Shown piece after piece: positions 1 through 5,725 of a DNA stretch of 6,720 nt (the stretch's first letter is position 1; each line of letters opens with the position of its first letter). Below the pieces are notes generated by a model. The model searched no databases. It saw only the letters and a program-made list of their open reading frames with translations, and was not told the origin of the DNA. Where the stretch lies: the NCBI GenBank assembly GCA_019239815.1, contig JAFAZL010000755.1:1-6720 (forward strand), given 5' to 3'. The stretch is from Acidobacteriota bacterium (GTDB lineage: Bacteria; Acidobacteriota; Terriglobia; Acidoferrales; UBA7541). The translations under genes and the position numbers were made by a program.

Positions 1-2
1 AC

Positions 3-446
3 GATGCCGTCGGGCGCGGGATGAAAGTGGCGAAAGAGCAAATCGTCGGCATGGTTGCGGCGATCGATTGGTTTACGAGCCAGTCCGACGCGGAATTCGA
101 GAAAGAGTTTCGCCGGCGCTGCGACGTCATCGCTGCGCAGCTCAAAGGTATTCCCACGCTGACTGCCGAAGTTTTTATCCCGCCGGTGGCGAACAATGTG
201 CCGCACTTGCTGATTCGTTACGACACGACACGCGTGAAGATTGGACCGAAGGATGTCTCGAAAGCTCTGCGCGCGGGAACTCCGAGCATCGAACTAAATC
301 CCGCGACTGGTTCGAGCCAGGCCAGTGCCGGCATTCCCAAAGACACCAACAAAATCATCGTCGGCGTCTGGATGCTTGAGCCGGGCGAAGAAGTGATCGT
401 CGCTAAACGCCTGCGCGAAGTTTTGACGCAAGCTGTCAGCAGCTAA
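3..446 (+). CDS. SelA-like PLP-dependent enzyme, C-terminal part (5' end outside the window)
   Basis: The frame is open from base 3 and gives about 147 residues ending at TAA. It begins DAVGRGMKVAKEQIVGM, which resembles the block following the cofactor lysine in the L-seryl-tRNA(Sec) selenium transferase / D-glucosaminate-6-phosphate ammonia-lyase group of fold-type I PLP enzymes. The ATG at 21 sits inside this conserved block and is therefore an internal methionine, not the start. The rest fits the small C-terminal domain of the fold: an alpha helix with EFEKEFRRRCDVI, then strands, then the terminal EPGEEVIVAKRLREVL helix. The PLP-binding lysine itself lies upstream, outside the window. 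In many bacteria such proteins are not true selenocysteine enzymes but act as lyases or aminotransferase-like enzymes on amino sugars or amino acids; the substrate cannot be read from this fragment. It is followed by 96 bases before the desaturase, on the same strand. Confidence 0.72.
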   Translation, partial: DAVGRGMKVAKEQIVGMVAAIDWFTSQSDAEFEKEFRRRCDVIAAQLKGIPTLTAEVFIPPVANNVPHLLIRYDTTRVKIGPKDVSKALRAGTPSIELNPATGSSQASAGIPKDTNKIIVGVWMLEPGEEVIVAKRLREVLTQAVSS

Positions 447-492
447 AGAGTTGTTCCACATCTCCACGACGTAATTTTCTTCGAGTTGTCAT

Positions 493-521
493 TTGAAACG
501 CGTCTCGATCTTTGCTTGAAT
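493..521 (+). promoter_or_regulatory. Candidate sigma70-type promoter for the fatty acid desaturase
   Basis: TTGAAA at 493-498 (5 of 6 to TTGACA) is followed after 17 bases by TTGAAT at 516-521 (4 of 6 to TATAAT). Transcription would begin near 528, just before the GGAGAG at 532-537 and the TTG start at 543. The match is modest, and such hits also arise by chance. Its position, if right, argues against the earlier TTG at 486 as start. Confidence 0.27.
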
Positions 522-542
522 AGCGCGCAGCGGAGAGTCAAC

Positions 543-1400
543 TTGAAGATCTATAACTTCTACGGCTACTTGATCATTCTCGTGTATGCGCTGGCGTGTA
601 TGTATTTCGCCCCGCCTCACCTGGGGCCCTGGCTCGGATTGCTGATCGGCGCGATTTACTTCATCGGCTGCTGGTTTTTTGCCGGACTGTACCTCGCCGA
701 TGTGCTTCACATGGGAATCGCGCATCGCGCGCTCGATTACAAGGAATGGTTCATCAAGGCCGTCACCATCGTGAACAATGTTTTCGGGATCTACGTGGAT
801 CCAATCGCATGGGTCAATCGCCATCGCTTGCATCACAAGAATTCCGACCATGATGGTGATCCCAACAAGCTTGCGTCAGATGGTTTGTGGCGCACGATGT
901 ATCGCTGCATGATGCCGTACAAATGCAACGAAAATTTAGCCACCGATCCAATTTTGGGTTCGCGGACGTTTCGCGTCATCGCCAGCCCTATCTTCGCGAT
1001 CGTTGCGCAGGCGCTGAGTTTCTATCTTTTGTGGAAGCTGGTCGGAGATCTACGATTCACGATTGCAATGTGGGTCTTAATGCGAATTTTCGCACTGTGG
1101 GTCAATATGATCCAGAACTACTGGACTCATACGCGAACGTTTGGATACCGCCGCTATCACGACGAAGAAGACAACGCGATGAATATCGGAGAGTGGCTAC
1201 CGGTGACCGCGACGTTCAGCGCGTGCCTGCAAAACAATCATCATCACTATCCGGGTCTGTTGCGGCTCAGCCACCACGAGTCGGAATATGACTTCGGATT
1301 TCTGACGGTCAAAGTGATGAAAGGTCTAGGTTTGGTGACAGCGACCGCGCGCGGGGCTGAGGTGCCGAAGGACGTTCCACTCGCGGCGCTGGACTTCTAG
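543..1400 (+). CDS. Membrane fatty acid desaturase (acyl-CoA / acyl-lipid delta-9 type)
   Basis: This is an integral membrane di-iron enzyme that introduces a double bond into a fatty acyl chain using O2. From the TTG at 543 it has 285 residues. That start follows GGAGAG (532-537) by 5 bases; an in-frame TTG at 486 would add 19 residues but lacks a clear ribosome site. Hydrophobic segments lie near residues 5-22, 31-51, 147-165 and 172-190. The histidine boxes are HMGIAH (H56, H61), HRLHH (H94, H97, H98, followed by NSDHDGDP) and QNNHHHYPG (Q230, H233-H235). H196 in WTHTRTFGYRRY matches the extra ligand region of the family. The third box starts with Q instead of the usual H. The length is close to bacterial delta-9 desaturases. 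The gene is convergent with a second di-iron lipid enzyme and overlaps it by 4 bases. Family assignment is firm; substrate and double-bond position are not known. Confidence 0.9.
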   Translation: MKIYNFYGYLIILVYALACMYFAPPHLGPWLGLLIGAIYFIGCWFFAGLYLADVLHMGIAHRALDYKEWFIKAVTIVNNVFGIYVDPIAWVNRHRLHHKNSDHDGDPNKLASDGLWRTMYRCMMPYKCNENLATDPILGSRTFRVIASPIFAIVAQALSFYLLWKLVGDLRFTIAMWVLMRIFALWVNMIQNYWTHTRTFGYRRYHDEEDNAMNIGEWLPVTATFSACLQNNHHHYPGLLRLSHHESEYDFGFLTVKVMKGLGLVTATARGAEVPKDVPLAALDF

Positions 1401-2539
1401 GACGATTTTTTCTTCGGATAAAAAGCTTCGACCGTTTGGCCCAGAAAGGTAGGCGAAAGCTCCTCGCCTGCTAGCCCGTAAGAGTCCGGCCATTTCTCGG
1501 GAAAATAATAAGTTCCGAAGAGTTTGTCGATCCACGGAAAATGGATCGCAAAATTTTTGTCGATGCCTTCCGGCTGAGAAGTGTGGTGCCAGTGATGGTA
1601 GCGAGGCATCACGAGGAATTTTTCCAGCCATTTCGCGTTCGGCCCGAAATTACAGTGCGTCCATGTCGCGTGCAGCGTAACGAAGATTAAATACGCGAAG
1701 ATGATCCCCTGCGAAAACCCAAACATGAGCGGAAGCAGTACGAAGGCGCGCACGAGCGTGTCATCAACAAAGTGCGAGCGCGAGCCTGCGATCCAGTCGA
1801 GTGCTTTCGACGAATGATGAATGGCGTGAAAGCGCCACAGAAACGGCACTTTGTGAAACGCCAGGTGAACGAAGTATTCCGCAAGGTCGGCGACCACAAT
1901 CGCCAGGAAAAATTGCAAAATCCACGGTATACGCGCGATGAAATACTGAAGAGCCGGTACGCCTAGATATTTCGTGGCCTGCGTCGCTGGCAACAAAACC
2001 AGAAATGACAAAATTTGCAGCGGAAAATGGGTGGACATGAAATAGACGATGTCCAGCGTCCACTGATTCCGGAACGTTCCTTGTTCGGGATATTGCGGCC
2101 AAAGCCTTTCGAGCGGCACGTAAATCACCGCCATCAAAAGCAGGTCGAGTAAAAACCAATCCAGGCCGATGGAAGGTCCGGTGTGAAGAGTCTCGTTAAT
2201 TTCTACGCTCGACCCACCAAGCGCCGTCGCGGCGATCGCGAGCAGCATTCCTGTGAACGCCAATACTTTTTTCTTTCGCAACAGACACGACAGCACACCA
2301 AACACAACGCCTGCAACGATGAGGCACTGAATCAAGATACGCATCGTCTGCATCGGATAGTGCACACGCAGCTCGGGAGAGGTCAGGAACTGGGGGAAAA
2401 GCAGACAGAGGACCGCGCCGAATGCCAGAAATCCGCAGAAGACAGACAGAACGCCGCTCCACCAGCCGGTTCCGAAACCGGTGGACTCGGCGTCGCCGAA
2501 AAATTCCTTAATTTTCTGCTCGGTCGCCGTGTAACTCAA
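1397..2539 (-). CDS. Sterol desaturase / fatty acid hydroxylase family membrane protein
   Basis: This is a 380-residue integral membrane protein of the fatty acid hydroxylase superfamily, di-iron enzymes that hydroxylate or desaturate sterols, fatty acids or ether lipids. The C-terminal half carries the ligand set: HLAFH (H225, H229), HAIHH (H238, H241, H242), H290/H295 in LHATWTH, and HHWHH (H315, H316, H318, H319), followed by DKNFAIHFPWIDKLFGTYY, the usual end of the domain. The N-terminal 145 residues are extra to the catalytic core and hold about four membrane segments (near 27-50, 68-87, 92-107, 126-142). The start is a TTG, supported by GAGGAA (bases 2545-2550) a few bases upstream; no better start is evident. 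A promoter with TATAAT lies about 90 bases before it. Substrate unknown: hopanoid, sterol, fatty acid or alkylglycerol ether are all possible. Its convergent neighbour, a fatty acid desaturase, suggests a membrane-lipid role. Confidence 0.88.
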   Translation of the reverse strand: MSYTATEQKIKEFFGDAESTGFGTGWWSGVLSVFCGFLAFGAVLCLLFPQFLTSPELRVHYPMQTMRILIQCLIVAGVVFGVLSCLLRKKKVLAFTGMLLAIAATALGGSSVEINETLHTGPSIGLDWFLLDLLLMAVIYVPLERLWPQYPEQGTFRNQWTLDIVYFMSTHFPLQILSFLVLLPATQATKYLGVPALQYFIARIPWILQFFLAIVVADLAEYFVHLAFHKVPFLWRFHAIHHSSKALDWIAGSRSHFVDDTLVRAFVLLPLMFGFSQGIIFAYLIFVTLHATWTHCNFGPNAKWLEKFLVMPRYHHWHHTSQPEGIDKNFAIHFPWIDKLFGTYYFPEKWPDSYGLAGEELSPTFLGQTVEAFYPKKKSS

Positions 2540-2544
2540 CTCTG

Positions 2545-2550
2545 TTCCTC
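2545..2550 (-). promoter_or_regulatory. Shine-Dalgarno site deciding the TTG start of the sterol desaturase family gene
   Basis: Read on the minus strand the bases are GAGGAA, followed by CAGAG and then TTG AGT TAC. Spacing is 5 bases from the end of the motif (7 from its GAGG core). This is the best ribosome site near the N-terminus and supports the non-ATG start. Confidence 0.6.
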
Positions 2551-2599
2551 AAGATGAATGATGGAGTGGGCCGCCAAACTGCGCCCTTAGGCTGAATCA

Positions 2600-2621
2600 C
2601 CTCGCCAGCGAGAGCGCGAGG
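2600..2621. repeat. Inverted repeat at the start of the hydroxylase-family transcript
   Basis: Perfect 6-bp arms CCTCGC (2600-2605) and GCGAGG (2616-2621) are separated by 10 bases. A nested alternative pairs CTCGC with the inner GCGAG. It sits immediately downstream of the candidate -10 element at 2630-2635, so it would form a hairpin at the very 5' end of the mRNA or act as an operator overlapping the start point. Either role is inference. Confidence 0.35.
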
Positions 2622-2629
2622 ATAGAACG

Positions 2630-2659
2630 ATTATAAAGATTGCGGGTAAGGCCCAACAA
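2630..2659 (-). promoter_or_regulatory. Candidate sigma70-type promoter for the sterol desaturase family gene
   Basis: On the minus strand a perfect -10 TATAAT (2630-2635) is preceded, 18 bases upstream, by TTGTTG (2654-2659, 3 of 6 to TTGACA). Transcription would begin near 2623, giving a leader of about 85 bases before the TTG at 2539. The -10 is a full consensus match in a GC-rich gap and points toward the correct gene; the -35 is weak. Confidence 0.5.
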
Positions 2660-2794
2660 GACAGCACTCAACGTGGGTCGCCTCCGAGCTACCGGTCGGT
2701 CGGACCCGGCAGTGACCTGTACGATCGGGCAGATCGGCCGTCGTTTAGAGGATTTTTGATTGCCGGGGAGTTTGCCGGCGATAGATTTGATCTT

Positions 2795-3541
2795 CTACTT
2801 GGATGCGGCTTGAACTTTCGTGCCGTAGTCAAGGCTCGTGTACCAACTGCCGCGTCCCTGCGGCGTCAGGTCGAGGAAATGCCAAATCGGCGAAAGCAGA
2901 TCGATGCCGCGCTCCTTGATCTCGGGCGACATCCACGGATGCGCTGTATAAAAGTGGCGCACGGCACCGTTGGCGTCGCGGGTGAAAACGGACAGCGTTG
3001 AGTCCTGCCCGCCGTCGGGATTTTCGCTGCCGAAGTCGAACTTGAAGGTGTTTTTGGCTGCGCTGAGAAGGCGCAGTTTGTCCCAGCCGCGCTCCCGGGC
3101 GAACGCGCGCAGCGTCGGAATGTCGGCGGCCGCGACCACCGCGAAGTCCAGATTCTGCGCGAGATGATGCGCGACACCGTTCGCGCCGTCAATCCATGCG
3201 GTGCACATCGGGCACGCCTTGCTGTTCTTTTTCCCAAACATAAAGTGATAGACCACCAGCGATCGATCCGGCTTGGTGAACAGCTCGCTGAGGTGGACTT
3301 TATTCGCCGGCGAATCGCCTACGTTGAGCTCGCGCGGCCCTTCCTCAAACTCATAATCCTGCACAGCGGCGCCTTGAGGCAGATGACGCCGCATATCAGC
3401 GACACGCTCGCGCTGCTTCATCAGCTCGATCTCGGCGAGGCGCAGCTCTTCGCGCTTCGCCAAATACTCCGCCGGTTCGTTCATCAGATTCGTTTGCCGA
3501 AATGTTCCATCGACGGTCGTCTTCACAATCTTGTTCGCCAT
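2795..3541 (-). CDS. DUF899 family thioredoxin-fold protein
   Basis: A 248-residue soluble protein with no signal peptide. It starts at an ATG with an excellent ribosome site, GGGAGGA (3550-3556), 8 bases upstream. The N-terminal 55 residues are charged and helical (AEYLAKREELRLAEIELMKQ). The following part matches the DUF899 layout, a family with a thioredoxin-like fold: a strand with SLVVYHFMFG (94-103), the C110-P-M-C113 motif with the AWIDGANG segment, then AVVAAADIPTLRAFARERGW, a central FKFDFGSE, and HFYTAHPWMSPEIKERGIDLLSPIWHFLDLTPQGRG near the C-terminus. The CxxC sits where redox-active thioredoxin-fold proteins carry theirs, so a disulfide or peroxide-related role is possible, but the family has no established function that I can name. 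The neighbouring genes on the same strand are about 195-255 bases away, so it is probably transcribed alone. Confidence 0.88.
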   Translation of the reverse strand: MANKIVKTTVDGTFRQTNLMNEPAEYLAKREELRLAEIELMKQRERVADMRRHLPQGAAVQDYEFEEGPRELNVGDSPANKVHLSELFTKPDRSLVVYHFMFGKKNSKACPMCTAWIDGANGVAHHLAQNLDFAVVAAADIPTLRAFARERGWDKLRLLSAAKNTFKFDFGSENPDGGQDSTLSVFTRDANGAVRHFYTAHPWMSPEIKERGIDLLSPIWHFLDLTPQGRGSWYTSLDYGTKVQAASK

Positions 3542-3736
3542 GTTCGTCGTCCTCCCTTCTCAATTGTCGTTGTGGCAGCAGGGAAAACGCAATCAGTGGT
3601 TCGCTTGAAGCGCGATGCTCTTCGCGTCCACGCTAGACCGCGAAGAAACATCCATCGTGAGCGGACTCGCTCGAATCGCAGACGCTTCTTTGGATCGCTT
3701 TTCCGCGAAAGAATGATTCCATGCACAGACTGATCT

Positions 3737-4780
3737 TCAAGTAGCGGCGGTTACCTGAGCGCCAGCCACCAAGTTTATGGCTTGGTCGAAGACGATTTCG
3801 ATGTGGCGCAGCTCTTCACGTGAGTGCGGAATATCCACGATGAACGTTCCAAACCCGTTGGCCATATAACGCGCGAGTTCGGCGGATACCTCCGAGTAGC
3901 TTCCCACCAAATATGGACAAAATGTCTGGTGATTTTCGAACGGCTTCATCCAATACACACCCTGGCTGTGGCCGGTTTCCTGAATCATCTTTGAAAGCTG
4001 TATGTGCCACACCGAATCTGACACTCGCATCGCCAATTGGTGCGCAAGTTGCCCCTTCCGGTCCTCCGGAAAACGTTCATACGCATCTCGCCAAGCTAAC
4101 TCCTTGTTTTCACGAGCTACGATGCCTACTCGGATACCGGCCTTGTTCCCCAGTCCGTCTGGATCGGGCGCGCAACAGATGGCCGGCTTAGGGTATTGAA
4201 CGATCGTTGCGCCAACGGTGCGCGCCGCAGCGATTCCGGCCTCCGAAGAACCTGATAGCAAGATGCCAGGAAGCAGCTCCGGCGGAAGTTCGGGTGCCAT
4301 GCGCAGATCTCGGACGTGGTAGTACTTTCCCTCGAAGCTCACCAAGCCCCTAGTCGACAAAAGCTGTCGGATGATAGTGACGTACTCAATCAGCCGCGCG
4401 TAGCGTTCGTCGTGCGGCGTCGTGTCGTTCAATGCGGTCAGATCGTTCTTGAAGCCACCAGCGAGCATGTTCAAAAAAACTCGACGTCCATAAAGGTGAC
4501 CGAACGTAGCGATCAACTTCGCTACCCAGTAGGGATGCATATAGATGGGCTGCACTGCTATCAGCGGGATTAGTTTCTTCGTATTTTGCAAAATCAAGTG
4601 CGCAACCGACCACGGATCGACAATCGAATTGTCGGTGTACACCAGAATGCCTCTACAGCCCGCGTCCTCGCTCCACGCGGCCACGTCGATCACTCGGCGG
4701 ACATAGTCTTCTCGCGGAAAATCCTTGGATTGCGGAGTGGTCGAGAAAATATCGATCTTTGCATGATTAGTGTTAACCAT
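3737..4780 (-). CDS. LLM class (luciferase-like) flavin-dependent oxidoreductase
   Basis: A 347-residue cytoplasmic protein with the TIM-barrel fold of bacterial luciferase-like monooxygenases, which use reduced FMN (or F420 in some branches). Landmarks in order: IFSTTPQSKD (11-20), an early barrel strand with WSEDAGCRGILVYTDN (36-51), LIPLIAVQPIYMHPYWVAKL (70-89), RRVFLNMLAGG (99-109), which resembles the SsuD-type flavin-site region, HDERYARLIEYV (123-134), FEGKYYHV (149-156) and the LSGSSEAGIAAAR (175-187) signature. The length is typical of SsuD-like alkanesulfonate monooxygenases, but the substrate is not evident and no sulfonate transporter or flavin reductase lies in the window. Relatives of this type also occur in secondary-metabolite clusters. 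The ATG start has only a weak ribosome site (AAGGG, about 9 bases upstream). The next gene downstream on the same strand, DUF899, is 195 bases away. Confidence 0.87.
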   Translation of the reverse strand: MVNTNHAKIDIFSTTPQSKDFPREDYVRRVIDVAAWSEDAGCRGILVYTDNSIVDPWSVAHLILQNTKKLIPLIAVQPIYMHPYWVAKLIATFGHLYGRRVFLNMLAGGFKNDLTALNDTTPHDERYARLIEYVTIIRQLLSTRGLVSFEGKYYHVRDLRMAPELPPELLPGILLSGSSEAGIAAARTVGATIVQYPKPAICCAPDPDGLGNKAGIRVGIVARENKELAWRDAYERFPEDRKGQLAHQLAMRVSDSVWHIQLSKMIQETGHSQGVYWMKPFENHQTFCPYLVGSYSEVSAELARYMANGFGTFIVDIPHSREELRHIEIVFDQAINLVAGAQVTAAT

Positions 4781-5016
4781 TTGGCTGGCCCTTGCGCTGT
4801 TTGGAGAATCCGCCGCAGATGTCTGTAGCGGCCTCGATGCGGAAGTCGATTGATCCTAGTCTCGTTCATCTGCCAGCCGGGAGACATGTCCTGGGTCACA
4901 ATCGGGCGTCCGGCGCATCACACGGCGCGAGCCTGGCGAATATCGGCTCTAGGTGGAGGGCGATCAGGTTGTGCTCTGAACTGTTTGCCGACATGTCAGA
5001 AATTAGGTGCTGACCG

Positions 5017-5037
5017 TGGGAGTCGTCGTCACTCCCA
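5017..5037 (-). terminator. Hairpin spanning the stop codon of the TonB-domain gene
   Basis: Perfect 7-bp arms TGGGAGT (5017-5023) and ACTCCCA (5031-5037) flank a 7-base loop. On the minus strand the 5' arm contains the last codons (TGG GAG T) and the TGA stop runs into the loop. No T-run follows, so an intrinsic terminator of the usual kind is doubtful; a 3'-end stabilising hairpin is equally possible. Confidence 0.33.
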
Positions 5038-5361
5038 ATGTGGATCAAAGTTGACCTTCACTTCGGTGACCGTCGATTTAGGGCTTGGAGCGAAATGCCA
5101 CCGCTTCACAGCGAGTTGCGCTTGTTCTGCCAGAATGGCATTCCCCCCGAGGACTGCCACGCTTGAGACCTCGCCGTTCGCTTCTACCGTGACCTGTAAG
5201 CGAACGGTACCTCCAATACCCTTTTGCCTGAGTATCGCAGGGTATTCGGGCGTCACTTTCTTCAATACCTTGCGTTCAGGCGCTTGCGCGCGCGCAGAAT
5301 AACTTGCAAACAGTGCGATCGAAAGTGACAGGGCTAATAGGACTTTCTCGACTTTCTCCAA
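5029..5361 (-). CDS. Small exported TonB C-terminal-domain protein
   Basis: The open frame reaches up to 5628, but the upstream part looks non-coding and contains a CRP-like operator, so I place the start at the TTG at 5361 (110 residues). The product then begins MEKVEKVLLALSLSIALFAS and shows a standard signal peptide: short lysine n-region, hydrophobic core at 7-19, and ARA before Q26 as a likely signal-peptidase I site. A GTG at 5409 would add 16 residues and is an alternative; neither has a strong ribosome site. The mature protein is essentially one TonB_C domain: TPEYPAILRQKGIGGTVRLQ (37-56), VTVEANGEVSSVAVLGG, then AQLAVKRWHFAP (81-92). Classical TonB links ExbB/ExbD to outer-membrane receptors through a membrane anchor and proline-rich linker; there is no room for such a linker here. 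Many small paralogues like this exist in Acidobacteriota; their role is unproven. It is divergent from the receiver gene. Confidence 0.78.
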   Translation of the reverse strand: MEKVEKVLLALSLSIALFASYSARAQAPERKVLKKVTPEYPAILRQKGIGGTVRLQVTVEANGEVSSVAVLGGNAILAEQAQLAVKRWHFAPSPKSTVTEVKVNFDPHWE

Positions 5362-5502
5362 AGGACGGGGATCGCGGCTCCGAATAGGGCACGGACATGG
5401 TGCGTTCACTTTCTTCGAAGACAAGCCAGTACGTAGATGACTCAATAGGCCCCCACAAGACCTGAGATGGCGGCTACCGCCCGACCGAAATGCAAAATGA
5501 AT

Positions 5503-5524
5503 TTCTGTGACCTGGATCACAGAA
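5503..5524. promoter_or_regulatory. CRP-family-like operator palindrome
   Basis: TTCTGTGA (5503-5510), a 6-base spacer CCTGGA, and TCACAGAA (5517-5524) form a perfect 8+8 inverted repeat. The core TGTGA-N6-TCACA is identical to the E. coli CRP consensus half-sites and spacing. It lies between divergent genes: its centre (5513.5) is about 152 bases before the TonB-domain start and 212 before the receiver start. A CRP/FNR-superfamily regulator acting on one or both genes is inference; no such regulator is encoded in the window. Confidence 0.65.
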
Positions 5525-5664
5525 CTAAAAACGCGGCTTGATGTAAGTATCCAACCGAAAGATTGAGGGATGTCACGGCTTGTGAAAGCGAGGTGCTCCA
5601 ACGAATACTTTTTAGTACATCGAAACATGGCCCGCAGAGCGTCATATCAATTGCGCATTGTGGC

Positions 5665-5696
5665 TTGACGCAGAACGCAGCGAGCGACTAACTAAT
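5665..5696 (+). promoter_or_regulatory. Possible promoter for the receiver gene
   Basis: TTGACG at 5665-5670 matches the -35 consensus at 5 of 6 positions. The downstream sequence is only loosely -10-like: TAACTAAT at 5689-5696, of which ACTAAT matches 4 of 6 but at a long 20-base spacing. Transcription would begin close to 5700, just ahead of the ribosome site at 5708-5717. Weak evidence. Confidence 0.25.
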
Positions 5697-5707
5697 CCCT
5701 CATCATT

Positions 5708-5717
5708 GGAAGAGGGG
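5708..5717 (+). promoter_or_regulatory. Strong Shine-Dalgarno site pointing to an ATT start
   Basis: GGAAGAGGGG is a strong purine-rich ribosome site followed by 8 bases (TTCGCACA) and then ATT at 5726. It is the only strong candidate near the receiver N-terminus and is too far (about 41 bases) from the TTG at 5759. Confidence 0.6.
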
Positions 5718-5725
5718 TTCGCACA

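Noticed and set aside
21..23. ATG as the start of the first gene
   Set aside because: The frame is open to the window edge and the residues before this ATG (DAVGRG) continue the conserved SelA-type block, so the methionine is internal.
486..542. TTG at 486 as the start of the fatty acid desaturase
   Set aside because: No clear ribosome site precedes it, the added 19 residues are not needed for the first membrane segment, and GGAGAG at 532-537 points to TTG 543. It cannot be fully excluded.
2760..2782. GCCGG/CCGGC hairpin as terminator of the DUF899 gene
   Set aside because: The stem is only 5 bp when read on the minus strand and is followed by AATCAAAAATCC, with no T-run.
3164..3733. Long plus-strand frame (189 codons) opposite the DUF899 gene
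   Set aside because: It is antisense to a well-supported gene, is rich in Arg/His/Leu as shadow frames often are, and shows no domain.
4850..5302. Plus-strand frame of 150 codons across the gap and the TonB-domain gene
   Set aside because: More than half is antisense to the TonB-domain gene, and no family resemblance or ribosome site is seen.
5569..5587. TCAC-GGCTT-GTGA repeat as a second CRP site
   Set aside because: The half-sites face the wrong way (TCAC first, GTGA second) and the arms are only 4 bp.
5362..5628. N-terminal extension of the TonB-domain protein to 5628
   Set aside because: The extension would place a signal peptide in the middle of the protein and would cover the CRP-like palindrome; its residues show no domain character.
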